NCBI GenBank assembly: GCA_947488755.1
Contig: CANLAD010000001.1
Span: 3,141,779-3,205,778, forward strand
Origin: an uncultured Erythrobacter sp.
GTDB lineage: Bacteria > Pseudomonadota > Alphaproteobacteria > Sphingomonadales > Sphingomonadaceae
DNA length: 64,000 nt
Direction of reading: 5' to 3'
The notes below the pieces were generated by a model. That model made no database searches. It was not told the origin of the DNA and saw only the letters and a program-made list of their open reading frames with translations. Shown here piece by piece: positions 45,622-54,946 of the stretch. Position 1 is the stretch's first letter; the number at the start of each line of letters is the position of its first letter. Made by a program: the position numbers and the translations under genes.

Positions 45622-47195
45622 GCGCTCGCTTTAACCGCCAGATCCTCCAGCACCAGCCCTGCGGTCGCCTTCGCGCTGCCGACCACGCCGGGGATGCCTG
45701 CGCCCGGGTGGGTGCCGGCGCCGACGAGGTAGAAGTTCTCGATCACATCGTCACGATTGTGGCCGCGCAGCCAGGCGCTTTGCCACAGCACGGGTTCAAG
45801 GCTGAAGGCGCTGCCCATGTGGGCGTTCAGATCCTGCGCGAAATCCTTGGGCGCGTAGCTGAATTTGGTGACGATCCGGTCGTGAATGTCGGGGATCAGG
45901 CGGCGTCCGATCTCATCGAGGATCGCCTTCTCCAGCTTCGGCCCAACTTCGTCCCAGTCGACTGCCAGCTTGCCCATGTGCGCGACCGGCACGAGCGCGT
46001 AGAAGGTGCTCTTGCCCTCGGGCGCCATCGAGGGGTCGGTGACGGTCGGGTGGTGCAGGTAGACCGAGAAGTCCTGCGGCAGCACGCCATGCTTGTAGAT
46101 GTCGTCGACCAGGCCCTTATAGCGCGGGCCGAACAGGATCATGTGGTGTGGGATGCCGGGCCACGTGCCCTCGAGCCCGAAATGCACGACGAACAGCGAG
46201 GGCGAAAAGCTCTTGCGGCTGAGTGACTTGGCATATTTGGCCCCGCGCGGCGAAGTCGACAGCAGATCCTTGTACGAATGCATGATGTCTGCGTTTGAGG
46301 CGACCGCGTCGAAGCGCTGCTTCCAGCCGGACTTGGTTTCGACTTCGGTTGCGCGCGTGCCGACCGTATGAACGTGCTCTACCCCGTCGCCCACGCGCAT
46401 CGTGCCGCCTAGCCTCTCGAAATGGCGCACCATCCCCGCGATTAGCTGGTTGGTCCCGCCGCGTGCCCACCACACGCCGCCGTCTTTCTCCAGCTTGTGG
46501 ATAAGAGCGTAGATCGCGCTGGTCTTCATCGGACTGCCGCCGACCAGCAGGGTGTGGAAGCTCAAGGCCTCGCGCAGCTTCTCGTTCTCGATATAGCTCG
46601 ACACCATGTCATAGACGCTGCGCCATGCCTGCTTCTTCACCAGCGCGGGCGCGGCCTTGAGCATCGATTTGAAGTCGAGGAACGGCACGGTGCCAAGTTT
46701 GAGATAGCCTTCCTCATGCACTTCGGCGGAATATTCGAGGAAGCGCTTGTAGCCCACCACATCGTCAGGGTTCAGCTTGGCGATCTCAGCGTTGAGCTGT
46801 TCTTCGTCGTTTGAATAATCGAAGTTCGTGCCGTCGGGCCAGTTGAGGCGATAGAACGGCATCACCTTCATCAGGTCGACGTCTTCGGAGATGTCATGTC
46901 CGCTCAGCGCCCACAACTCCTCAAGACAGGGCGGGTCGGTGATGACGGTTGGTCCCGCATCGAAAGTGAAGCCCTCACGCTCCCAGAAATAGGCGCGCCC
47001 GCCCGGCTTGTCGCGCGCTTCGACTACGGTCGTGGCGATGCCGTGCGATTGCAGCCGGATGGCGAGCGCCATGCCGCCGAACCCCGCACCGATGACGCAG
47101 GCGGTCTTGCCCTCATAGCGTTCGGCGATCCGCGGATCGATCCCGCCTCCAACGCTGCGAGCCTGGTCGAGATCGAGTTTGGCGTCGGCATTCAT
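45618..47195 (-). CDS. crtI: Phytoene desaturase
   Basis: CrtI adds double bonds to phytoene to give lycopene or neurosporene. The 525-residue flavoprotein has the FAD motif ACVIGAGFGGMALAIRLQ at about residue 33, followed by EARDKPGGRAYFWEREGFTFDAGPT. The C-terminal FYLVGAGTHPGAGIPGVVGS is the bacterial-type phytoene desaturase signature. It overlaps crtY by 4 bp at its start and LOG by 4 bp at its end. In this setting, with lycopene cyclase next door, four-step desaturation to lycopene is expected. Confidence 0.97.
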   Translation of the reverse strand: MNADAKLDLDQARSVGGGIDPRIAERYEGKTACVIGAGFGGMALAIRLQSHGIATTVVEARDKPGGRAYFWEREGFTFDAGPTVITDPPCLEELWALSGHDISEDVDLMKVMPFYRLNWPDGTNFDYSNDEEQLNAEIAKLNPDDVVGYKRFLEYSAEVHEEGYLKLGTVPFLDFKSMLKAAPALVKKQAWRSVYDMVSSYIENEKLREALSFHTLLVGGSPMKTSAIYALIHKLEKDGGVWWARGGTNQLIAGMVRHFERLGGTMRVGDGVEHVHTVGTRATEVETKSGWKQRFDAVASNADIMHSYKDLLSTSPRGAKYAKSLSRKSFSPSLFVVHFGLEGTWPGIPHHMILFGPRYKGLVDDIYKHGVLPQDFSVYLHHPTVTDPSMAPEGKSTFYALVPVAHMGKLAVDWDEVGPKLEKAILDEIGRRLIPDIHDRIVTKFSYAPKDFAQDLNAHMGSAFSLEPVLWQSAWLRGHNRDDVIENFYLVGAGTHPGAGIPGVVGSAKATAGLVLEDLAVKASA

Positions 47196-48442
47196 GCCTT
47201 GTTCTCCAGTTTGAATGGTGTTCCGCGAGACAGAAGTGCACGGATCGCTCTTGGCACAGCTACGGGTGGCCTGCCCGACAGGATGCGGATGCGATCAGTC
47301 CATGATGAGCGCGCCGCATAGAAACGTTCGACGAGAGCGCCGTCCAGTCCGTAGAAATGCTGGAACACGTTGACCCGCTTGTCCGGCTGTGCCGCTTCGA
47401 ACAGCATGCGACCGAGCATACGGTAAAAGCCGGTGCGCTGCCAGTGGGCGTCGGCGCGGCTGTCGCACAGCGCCGCCAGCTCTTCGCCGGTGGTCTGCGG
47501 GTTGTCCCGCATCCGCGTCGCGATCGCATTCGCCATCCGGGCTGCGAAGGGCAGGGTGTAGCTGGTGAGCGGATGGGTGAAGCCTCCGCGTGTGCCGGCC
47601 ATTGCGACACCGGGAATGCGCTGCGCATCCTGCGCGGCCGCAAAGTCTCCGCCTGTCACGACCGGGAGGATGCCGGTTTCCTCGCCGATCACCTCACCCT
47701 TCCAGCTATTGCGGCGGGCATAATCCTGTGTGCGGGCGCGCAGCACGCTTTTGTCCATGCGCGGTTTGTCGGCGTAGTAAGTATCTTCGACGAACACCTC
47801 GTCTTCGGTGAGCGGCAGGACATAGACGAAGCGATAGGCCGAGCCGTTGCCATGCGGCGCAAGCTGATCGACGCGCGCATCCATGATGACAGGACGGGTG
47901 AGGCCGTGTGGTTCCTCGCACTTGATATGCTGGCCCAGAAACACCTGCCAACCGCCCGCGAGCTTGTCGCTTGGTTTGAAGGTGCGGCAATCGATCACCG
48001 CGCGCGCATCGATCCGGGTGCCATCGGCGAGTGTCACGCCGTCAGCATCGAGGTCGGCGACGCGCGTGTCGAGCCGAACGGTGTCTGTCGGCATTACTTC
48101 GACAAGGCGGCGATGAAACTCGTCGCTCGACAGCGAGCGATAGCCTGTGTCGAGCTTGCGTGCGTACCGCGGGAATGCGATTTCATAGCCCGCATTCCAG
48201 CGATTGAGTTCAAATTCGCCGAGCAGTGCAGTGCCCGCTTCGTCAAGATCGCTTTCAAACCAGCTCCAGCGGTGATTGCCGCCGAGCGTTTCGCCAGCCT
48301 CGATCACCTGAAATCGGCAGTCGGGCGCGAGCCGGTGCAGCGCCAGCGCGATCAGGCCGCCGGAGAGACCGCCTCCGACGATGACGAGATCGAGCGGCGC
48401 GTCATCGCTCGCACGTTGCTGTTTTTCGGGTGAATCGCTCAT
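47192..48442 (-). CDS. crtY: Lycopene beta-cyclase
   Basis: CrtY closes the beta-ionone rings of lycopene to form beta-carotene. The 416-residue protein has LDLVIVGGGLSGGLIALALH at the N-terminus and RWSWFESDLDEAG soon after. VLPLTEDEVFVEDTYYADKP near the middle and VAMAGTRGGFTHPLTSYTLPF in the C-terminal third are conserved cyclase regions. The start MSDSPEKQQ was chosen because the longer reading runs into the divergent promoter region. It is the first gene of the crtY-crtI-LOG-crtB operon and is divergent from a MipA/OmpV gene. No hydroxylase (crtZ) or ketolase (crtW) lies nearby. Confidence 0.95.
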   Translation of the reverse strand: MSDSPEKQQRASDDAPLDLVIVGGGLSGGLIALALHRLAPDCRFQVIEAGETLGGNHRWSWFESDLDEAGTALLGEFELNRWNAGYEIAFPRYARKLDTGYRSLSSDEFHRRLVEVMPTDTVRLDTRVADLDADGVTLADGTRIDARAVIDCRTFKPSDKLAGGWQVFLGQHIKCEEPHGLTRPVIMDARVDQLAPHGNGSAYRFVYVLPLTEDEVFVEDTYYADKPRMDKSVLRARTQDYARRNSWKGEVIGEETGILPVVTGGDFAAAQDAQRIPGVAMAGTRGGFTHPLTSYTLPFAARMANAIATRMRDNPQTTGEELAALCDSRADAHWQRTGFYRMLGRMLFEAAQPDKRVNVFQHFYGLDGALVERFYAARSSWTDRIRILSGRPPVAVPRAIRALLSRGTPFKLENKA

Positions 48443-48576
48443 TCGTCCTGATGCCCTAGGCCAGCCGGGCGCGCTGGGCAATGTCGCCTGCGGGGTGGGG
48501 CCGGTCGAGGATCGGGACACGCGGCGTGAAACGATTTGGGCGCGAGGCGGTTTGTGTCGCAAGGACGGGAGAAAAC

Positions 48577-49584
48577 ATGTCTCACTTTACAATCTCAAAA
48601 TCCACCACCTCTGCCCTAGTTTTGGGTGCCTTCTGGATCGCCCCGCTTGCCGCTGAGGAAAGGCGCGACGGGACGTCCGAACCCGCCACAATCGCGGCCT
48701 CGGAAGAAAGCGGCTCGAACGCCGTCGTGATCGCGCAGTCTGCACAGAGCGGCAGTGCCCAGCGCGGCGATGGTCCGCCGTTGCCTGGCGGAATGGACCC
48801 AGAAGACGTGGTCTTCGATGAAACCTGGCTGACGGTCGGAGTCGGCGCGGGGCTTGTGCCAAGTTATTCGGGCAGCGACGACTATGTGCTGTTCCCGCTG
48901 CCGTTGATTGCAGGCCGCGTAGGCGGCGTCGGCATCAGGCCGGCGGCGGCTGGACTTTCGCTCGACCTGCTTTCGCCCGAACTGGTTCAGGGACCGACGG
49001 GGCAACAAGGGCCGCAATTCTCGCTCGGCCCGACCTTCCGGATTCGCAACGACCGCGCCGATCGGATCGAGGATGAGGTTGTGGAAGCGGCGGGCGAACT
49101 CGACACCGCGCTCGAAGTCGGGCTGGACGGCGGCATTTCGTTTCCCGGCGTGCTCAATCGGTTCGATCAGGTGACGATCGGCGGTGCAGTACGCTGGGAT
49201 GTCCTGGGCGCGCATGACGGCATGCTGATCGAGCCGCGCATCGGCTATTTCACACCGCTAAGCCAAGCGGCAATCCTGACCCTTTCCGCTGGCGTGCAAT
49301 TCGTCGACGATGATTTCGCGGATTACTACTACACCGTTACCCCTGCACAGAGTGAGGCCAGCGGACTGCCCGAATTTCAGGCTGAGGGCGGCCTCAACAG
49401 CTACGGTCTGAACGCTATTCTCGCCTACGATCTCGACGGTAACGCGCTCAATGGCGGGTTCAGCCTGTTCGGTATCGCCAGCTACAGCCGATTGGTGAAC
49501 GATGGCGCCGATACGCCGTTTACCGAGATACAGGGCAGCGCGGACCAGTGGGTCGGCGGCATCGGGGTGGGATACACTTTCTAA
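48577..49584 (+). CDS. MipA/OmpV-family outer-membrane protein
   Basis: The 335-residue product starts MSHFTISKSTTSALVLGAFW (signal peptide, cleavage near APLAAE). A low-complexity linker follows, then WLTVGVGAGLVPSYSGSDDYVLFPLPLIAGRVGGVGI, the recognisable MipA/OmpV entry. The remainder alternates short beta strands and ends VGGIGVGYTF, with the C-terminal aromatic residue needed for barrel assembly. MipA was named for binding lytic transglycosylase and PBP1B in E. coli; most members have no assigned function. It is divergent from crtY with 134 bp between starts. Confidence 0.88.
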   Translation: MSHFTISKSTTSALVLGAFWIAPLAAEERRDGTSEPATIAASEESGSNAVVIAQSAQSGSAQRGDGPPLPGGMDPEDVVFDETWLTVGVGAGLVPSYSGSDDYVLFPLPLIAGRVGGVGIRPAAAGLSLDLLSPELVQGPTGQQGPQFSLGPTFRIRNDRADRIEDEVVEAAGELDTALEVGLDGGISFPGVLNRFDQVTIGGAVRWDVLGAHDGMLIEPRIGYFTPLSQAAILTLSAGVQFVDDDFADYYYTVTPAQSEASGLPEFQAEGGLNSYGLNAILAYDLDGNALNGGFSLFGIASYSRLVNDGADTPFTEIQGSADQWVGGIGVGYTF

Positions 49585-49594
49585 TGCAGTTTGG

Positions 49595-49628
49595 TTGGTG
49601 AGCCCCCGCCAGCTCGGGGGCTCACCAA
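49595..49628. terminator. Hairpin between convergent mipA-like and S9 peptidase genes
   Basis: TTGGTGAGCCCCCG and its perfect complement form a 14-bp stem with a six-base loop. There is no T-run longer than two bases. Position between convergent stops makes a bidirectional terminator the most likely function. Confidence 0.75.
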
Positions 49629-49635
49629 TCCTTCG

Positions 49636-51720
49636 TCAATCCTCGCTGTCATCCGCTTCCGGGATCGTCGCCCCGGCGGCGTTTTCGGCCAGTTGCGGGC
49701 GCGGTTCGGGCATCGGCGCGTCGCGATCGCCAGTCTTCAGATAGGTGTCGAACCAGCGCATCATCCGCAGATTATAGTCGTATCGACTCGCCGCCATGCG
49801 ATTACCGTGGCCTTCGCCCGGATAGAAGACCAGCCGCACCGGCGTGTCGGGCTGGCGGATCTTGATCGAGCGATAGAGTTCAAGGCTCTGGCCCGGATCG
49901 ACGCGGGTATCTTCCTCACCATGCATGATGAGCGTCGGCGTGGTCGCACGGTCGGCGTAATAGATCGGCGAGACTTCGAGCATCGCCGTCCAGTCGTCCC
50001 ACGGCCATGCGCGGCTGTGGACGTTGTACATTTCGTACGGAATGTCGCCCGTGCCGAACTTGCTGACTTGGTTCGAAATGCCCACGAACATCACGGACGC
50101 AGCATATTCGTCCGAATAGTAGGTCGCCCCCCAGGCGCTGGCATAGCCGCCATAGGAGCCGCCGGTGATCCCGGTGCGATCGGGATCGGTGATGCCATCG
50201 GCGGCAAGCGCTTTCTTCGCATCGACGATGTCGCGGAATTCGGGATCGGTGTAATTGCCCTGATGCTGCTTGGCGAAATCGACGCCATAGCCGGTCGAGC
50301 CGCGATAATTCGGCAGGAACACGGCATAACCCTGCGCCGCCGCGACATGGCCGGGCTTGGAATAGGCGGTCTGCCAGCCATTGCTGTCATGCGCTTCCGG
50401 GCCGCCATGCACGTTCATGATGGTGGGCGCGCCGCCTGCGGGCGATTCGCCAACCGGCTCGATCAGCACGCCTTCGATAGTCTGCCCGTCGGTTGCGGTG
50501 TAGGTATAGGCGCGCTGGTTGCCGAAGGTGATTTCGGACAGCCAGGTATTGTGGCTGGTCCAGCGCTCGAACGTGTTGCCGTTCAGCACGAACAATTCGG
50601 TCGGGTGCTGCGGCGCATTGGCCGCCACCGCGACCGTGTCCGCCGCGCCGGTCGTGGTTTCGATGCGGGTCAAAATCAGCTCGCCCGGATCGATTTCCTG
50701 CGCAACGCTGCCGTCGGGGTTGTAGATCCGCAGCAGCGATTGCACGCCGACATGGACCACCGCGGCCAGCCGCCCGTCGCTCATCCATTCGGTATCGACC
50801 ACCGCTTCGGCCGCGCCTTCATTCAGCGCGGTGAATTCGCCGGTGCTCGGATCGGCGAAATGCAGGGTGGTCGCCGCCGGATCGTTCATGTCGACCCCGG
50901 CAATCAGGGCAATATTGTCGCCACCCGGCGCAATCTCCACATCGCCGATCTTGCCCGGCGTCTCGATGACGGCGCGCACCGCGCCGGTCACCAGATCGAG
51001 GATGTTGACGCGCTTCTTGGTGTAGCTGTCATCGACCAGCGGGGTCGGCGCTGTTTCAATAGTCGCGAAGCTGCCATCGGGTGCAATGTCGAACGCACTG
51101 ACGAAGCCGGGGAGCGCAATCTCACGCGGCTCCTCGTCGATCTCTCCATTCATCATCACGTTCGCGGCGAACATGCGCGCGGCGCGGCTTTCCTCTTCAT
51201 AGATGCGCGCGTTGAAGCCGCCTTCGCTCTGCTCCTTGCGCTGAGCGTCCTCGCCCGGCCCGGTCAGCAGATAGAGCGTGCGGCCATCGGGGCTGAACTC
51301 GTAGGATCGAACGCTGGTATCATCGACCGCCGCGAGCTTCACGTAAGTGCCGCCATCGACCGGCAGGCCCCAGACGGCAGTGTCCTCGTCATCCTTGCCC
51401 CACAGAAACGTGACCATGCGGCCATCGGGAGAGAAGGCGATGCCTGACGGGCTGATGTCCTCGGGCAGATATTGCCGTGCCACATTCGGCGCGGTGGCGA
51501 TCGACAATTCCTGCGTGAAGCTGCCGTTCTCCTCGCCCTCGGTTACGTCGGGCAGGCTGGCGGTCGTGTAGGCGATTCGGGTTCCATCGGGCGAAACCGC
51601 CATTGCACCAACGCTTTCAAGCTTGGCGACATCCTCGGGCGTCATCGGGCGGGCATGCGCGGTTGCGGTGAGCGATACGGATGCGAGCAGGGCAGCGGAA
51701 GTCAGCGTAAGGCGGTTCAT
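49636..51720 (-). CDS. Secreted S9-family prolyl oligopeptidase-like peptidase
   Basis: The 694-residue protein has a signal peptide (MNRLTLTSAALLASVSLTAT, cleavage near AHA) and a beta-propeller-like region of repeated sequences such as AMAVSPDGTRIAYTTAS and GIAFSPDGRMVTFLWG. The C-terminal alpha/beta-hydrolase domain carries the nucleophile in GITGGSYGGYASAWG, the aspartate in MHGEEDTRVDPGQS and the histidine in FYPGEGHGNRMAASR. It should cut peptides in the periplasm or outside. The start follows GAGAGGAACC. It is divergent from an amidohydrolase of the prolidase-like group, suggesting a shared role in peptide use. Confidence 0.93.
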   Translation of the reverse strand: MNRLTLTSAALLASVSLTATAHARPMTPEDVAKLESVGAMAVSPDGTRIAYTTASLPDVTEGEENGSFTQELSIATAPNVARQYLPEDISPSGIAFSPDGRMVTFLWGKDDEDTAVWGLPVDGGTYVKLAAVDDTSVRSYEFSPDGRTLYLLTGPGEDAQRKEQSEGGFNARIYEEESRAARMFAANVMMNGEIDEEPREIALPGFVSAFDIAPDGSFATIETAPTPLVDDSYTKKRVNILDLVTGAVRAVIETPGKIGDVEIAPGGDNIALIAGVDMNDPAATTLHFADPSTGEFTALNEGAAEAVVDTEWMSDGRLAAVVHVGVQSLLRIYNPDGSVAQEIDPGELILTRIETTTGAADTVAVAANAPQHPTELFVLNGNTFERWTSHNTWLSEITFGNQRAYTYTATDGQTIEGVLIEPVGESPAGGAPTIMNVHGGPEAHDSNGWQTAYSKPGHVAAAQGYAVFLPNYRGSTGYGVDFAKQHQGNYTDPEFRDIVDAKKALAADGITDPDRTGITGGSYGGYASAWGATYYSDEYAASVMFVGISNQVSKFGTGDIPYEMYNVHSRAWPWDDWTAMLEVSPIYYADRATTPTLIMHGEEDTRVDPGQSLELYRSIKIRQPDTPVRLVFYPGEGHGNRMAASRYDYNLRMMRWFDTYLKTGDRDAPMPEPRPQLAENAAGATIPEADDSED

Positions 51721-51856
51721 ATCGTCGGTGGTTCCTCTCGTTTGGACCGGATTGCGTGGCGTCATAGCGACGGCTCGCTGAATCGCAAATGACGCGGGTG
51801 GGCTTGCCACTCGATGAGACGCCCGGCATCACGATGCGCGAAGGGGAGAGAAATCG

Positions 51857-53134
51857 ATGAAGATGATCTGCAAGCTCGCAAGCGCATTCGCCGCCATAGC
51901 CACAACGATCGCAGCGCCCGCTGCTGCGCAGGACGCGGTAATCCACGCCGGGTCGGTCATAACCGATGCCGAAAGCGGCCCGCGCGGGGCGTCGACAATA
52001 TACGTTGCCGATGGACGGATCGAACGGATCGAAAATGGCCATGTCGGATCGGGGGAGGCCGTTATCGACCTTACCGACAAAACCGTGCTGCCCGGCCTGA
52101 TCGACCTGCACACGCACCTTTCCGGCGATCCCAGCGGCGAATTCTGGCGTTCTGCCACCACGCCGCCTGAATACTTCACCCTGATCGCGGCCAAGAATGC
52201 GCGCATCACCGCGCTCGCAGGCTTCACCACCGTGCGCGACGTGGGCTCGCGCACCGACCAGGTCATGCAGGCGCTGCGCCGCGCGACTGCGGAGGGCATC
52301 GTGCAGGGGCCGCGCATCGTCACTTCGGCCCGGACGATCGCGATCATCGGCGGGCACGGCGACACGACCGGCTTCGTCGAACACGTCAATGACGCGCTCG
52401 ACAGCGGGTTTACCTGCACCGGCGCGGTCGAATGCGCGGCCAAGGTGCGGCTTGCCTCGCAATACGGTGCCGATCTCATCAAGATCACCGCGACCGGCGG
52501 CGTGCTGTCGCAGCAGGGCCGCGGGCTGGAGGCGCATTTCTCCGATGAGGAAATGCGCGCCATCGTCGAGACAGCCGAAACGCTCGGCCTGAAAGTCGCC
52601 GCCCACGCCCACGGCGCGCGCGGGATCGAAGCGGCGGCGCGCGCGGGCGTCCACACGATCGAGCACGGCACCTATATCGACGAAGCCGCCGCGCGCGCGA
52701 TGAACGAGGCGGGCACCACGCTCGTCCCCACGCTGATGGCGTTCGAGGGCATCCGCCGCAATGTCGGCACCGGCTATTACACCCCGGTGGTCGATGCAAA
52801 GATCCGCGAAGTCAGCCAGGTGGCCGGCACTATCGTCGAGCGCGCGCTTGCGAATGACGTGAAGATCGCCTTCGGCACCGATGCCGGCGTCTTCCCGCAC
52901 GGGCAGAACGCGGGCGAATTCGCGCTGATGGTTGCAGGCGGCATGTCTGACCGCGAAGCGCTCGCCAGCGCTACCACGGTCGCGGCGCAAATCATCGGCA
53001 TGGAGGACGAGATCGGCCGGATCGCGCCGGGCTATTCCGCCGACATCATCGCGGTCGCAGGCGACCCGCTCGCCAATGTCGCCGTGCTCGAGAATGTCGA
53101 TTGGACGATGGTGCGCGGACGCGTGATCGATTGA
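51857..53134 (+). CDS. Secreted metal-dependent amidohydrolase (prolidase-like group)
   Basis: The 425-residue product has a signal peptide (KMICKLASAFAAIATTIAAP, cleavage near AAAQ). The amidohydrolase motifs come in order: LPGLIDLHTHLSGD (HxH), the likely carbamylated lysine in GADLIKITATGGVLSQ, histidines in VAAHAHGARG and HTIEHGTYID, and the aspartate in KIAFGTDAGVFPHG. This is the pattern of Sgx9260/Cc2672-type enzymes, which act as Xaa-Arg/Lys or Xaa-Pro dipeptidases. Substrate is inferred only from the family. It is divergent from the S9 peptidase. Confidence 0.92.
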   Translation: MKMICKLASAFAAIATTIAAPAAAQDAVIHAGSVITDAESGPRGASTIYVADGRIERIENGHVGSGEAVIDLTDKTVLPGLIDLHTHLSGDPSGEFWRSATTPPEYFTLIAAKNARITALAGFTTVRDVGSRTDQVMQALRRATAEGIVQGPRIVTSARTIAIIGGHGDTTGFVEHVNDALDSGFTCTGAVECAAKVRLASQYGADLIKITATGGVLSQQGRGLEAHFSDEEMRAIVETAETLGLKVAAHAHGARGIEAAARAGVHTIEHGTYIDEAAARAMNEAGTTLVPTLMAFEGIRRNVGTGYYTPVVDAKIREVSQVAGTIVERALANDVKIAFGTDAGVFPHGQNAGEFALMVAGGMSDREALASATTVAAQIIGMEDEIGRIAPGYSADIIAVAGDPLANVAVLENVDWTMVRGRVID

Positions 53135-53142
53135 CGGTGGCC

Positions 53143-53166
53143 GGGCCGCGCGTTTCGACGCGGCCC
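53143..53166. terminator. GC-rich hairpin after the amidohydrolase gene
   Basis: GGGCCGCG and CGCGGCCC pair around an eight-base loop between the convergent amidohydrolase and YadA-like remnant. No T-run follows, so it is a candidate terminator by position and stability only. Confidence 0.5.
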
Positions 53167-53177
53167 CGACATTGTGG

Positions 53178-53862
53178 TCAGAACTCGCCCGCCACTCCTG
53201 CGCGCAGAGCGGTCGAGTTGCCGCCCGCATAGGTCACGCCCGCGCTGACCGCCACATCACCCTGCAACCGGTGCTTCAAGCCGACCGACACGCCGACTTC
53301 GCCGCGATAGGTCGCAACGTTGCTGGCATAGCTGGTGCGGCCGGCCGAACTTGGAAAGTGCGGATTGGCTTGCGCGGCAATCGCCGCGATGCCGCGCTGC
53401 GCGTCCTTGTCGATCGTCGCGGTCAGGTCGAAGATCTGGCTCACCTGCCCTTCGAGCGAAAAGACCCGCGTTTCCAGCTGCGCGAGCTGCGCATCCGAAA
53501 CCATGGCGAGTTGGCTCATCGACACCTGCACATTCGCAACCGAAGCGGCGGTTGCGACCGTCTGACGCCCAAGCGTGCCGTTCTGATCGACTGTCACGAC
53601 ATCGACCGGACCGACCTGCGCCAGAGTGCTCGCCTCGATATCGCCCGACCCGCACCGCCGTGCCGCTCGCGCCCAGGGTGACCTGGTTCGTCGCGGTGGT
53701 TGTTGCTCCGGCTCCCAGAGCGGTCGAGCCTTCATGTGATACGCGCGCGCCATTGCCGATGGCCATGCCGTTGTCTGCAATCGTGATCGCTCCGTTCCCG
53801 ACGATCCGATCAAGGCGCGAACACACAGGCTTCGAAAGATCGCCGGTAATTGGGGTGGTCAG
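53178..53862 (-). pseudogene. Remnant of a YadA-type trimeric autotransporter, frameshifted
   Basis: The upstream part, read from about 53862, gives GNGAITIADNGMAIGNGARV and EGSTALGAGATTTATNQVTLG, which are YadA-head-like GNGA/ALG repeats. After TAVRVG the frame is lost at a CCC run (53644-53646). In the next frame the sequence goes on with DIEASTLAQVGPVDVVTVDQ, then a coiled-coil stalk (QLAQLETRVFSLEGQVSQIF) and the four-strand anchor ending YAGGNSTALRAGVAGEF. Removing one base restores a single frame. No signal peptide is found: a stop (TAG) lies just upstream of 53862. It is either a truncated gene with a one-base frameshift or a sequencing error in a head-truncated gene. Confidence 0.8.
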
Positions 53863-53911
53863 CTACGCTCGCCGCGTTGCAGCAGGGTCACAGTTCGGAT
53901 CCGGCGGGGCG

Positions 53912-54916
53912 TCACCCACCCGTCTGCACCGTGCCCTGCTCGATCAGCGCCAGCGCCTTGGCTTCAGCTTCGTCCGAAGTCATCTCGCCATCCTTGATCG
54001 CGTCGGCGAATTGCAGCAGGTCGTCGGCGATGTCGGTGCCGTAATTGGCCTCCTGCGCGATGCGGATGCCGCCATTGGCCTCGGCCACGGCGTCCCACTT
54101 GTCGCGGATCGCGTCCCAGTAGGCGGAGGTCTTCTCCCAATAGGCTTCGGCGGCGCCGACATTGTAATCGTCGAAGCGCTCATAGGTGTTGAGGACGTAT
54201 TCCTGCACCACCGGCACCAGTTCTCCGCTGCCATCCTCGGCAGGCATCATCTTGGTGTTGTCCTGCCAGTGGATCCACCCGGTCGGCGTCATCTGGTGGC
54301 GGTTGATGCCGACATAGCGGTCGTAGACGGGATCGCGCACCGCATCGCGCCGGGCGAGCGGGCGGGCGGTCCAGTTGGAGCGCCAGCGCTTGACGCCCAG
54401 CACCTCTTCCCATTGACCCCACCCGGCATAGCGCGGGCTGTCATCGACCTGATACACGGTCTGCGACCAGCGACCGGCGCGCATCGGCTCGGGCACGGCG
54501 GTCCATTCCCACGTATCGCCGCCTTCGAAGGTCAGGATTTTCTCGGGTTCGTATTCCCAATCCTGCCGCCAGTGCTTGACGACATAGGGGCTTTCTTCCG
54601 GCCCCACGACGAGCAGGTGCTGGAGCACGATCCGCTCGCCGGTGTCTTCCACCACGCGCACGCTTTCGTAGCCGCCGGAGAGCTTGGGCTCGATCGGTTC
54701 GTAGTCTTCGTGCCACGCGGTGGACTCGCGCATGTCGAACGTGACCTTGTAATCGCCTGCCATCGACAGGATCGTTTCGCGGTCGGCCTGGAAAGCGGCG
54801 CGGTCGGCATCTTCACTGCGCACGATCGGATCGTCTGCGAGCGCGGGCGTGGGGGCGGCGGAGAATGCCAGCGCAGCGATACCGGCGAACAGGAAGGGTT
54901 TGGCAGAGTTAAGCAT
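53912..54916 (-). CDS. DUF6607-family protein, probably periplasmic
   Basis: The 334-residue product starts MLNSAKPFLFAGIAALAFSA with a signal peptide (cleavage near ALA-DDP). The mature part is rich in tryptophan, tyrosine and acidic residues: WHEDYEPIEPKLSGGYESVR, KHWRQDWEYEPEKIL, TWEWTAVPEPMRAGRWSQTV, WTARPLARRDAVRDPVYDRY. I recognise it as DUF6607, a family that has no known function. It lies 30 bp downstream of a haem-type TonB receptor in the same operon, behind Fur-like boxes, so a role in iron or haem handling is inferred. The start follows AAGGAACTCGAC. Confidence 0.75.
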   Translation of the reverse strand: MLNSAKPFLFAGIAALAFSAAPTPALADDPIVRSEDADRAAFQADRETILSMAGDYKVTFDMRESTAWHEDYEPIEPKLSGGYESVRVVEDTGERIVLQHLLVVGPEESPYVVKHWRQDWEYEPEKILTFEGGDTWEWTAVPEPMRAGRWSQTVYQVDDSPRYAGWGQWEEVLGVKRWRSNWTARPLARRDAVRDPVYDRYVGINRHQMTPTGWIHWQDNTKMMPAEDGSGELVPVVQEYVLNTYERFDDYNVGAAEAYWEKTSAYWDAIRDKWDAVAEANGGIRIAQEANYGTDIADDLLQFADAIKDGEMTSDEAEAKALALIEQGTVQTGG

Positions 54917-54946
54917 GTCGAGTTCCTTCAAAGATGAGAATGCAAT

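Noticed and set aside
49591..51447. 618-codon plus-strand open frame
   Set aside because: Antisense to the S9 peptidase, which has a full catalytic triad; no motif in the shadow frame.
53178..53813. Complete short autotransporter gene read from a single frame
   Set aside because: The first 60 residues of that frame are arginine/proline-rich nonsense, while YadA head repeats appear in the other frame. A frameshifted remnant explains both.
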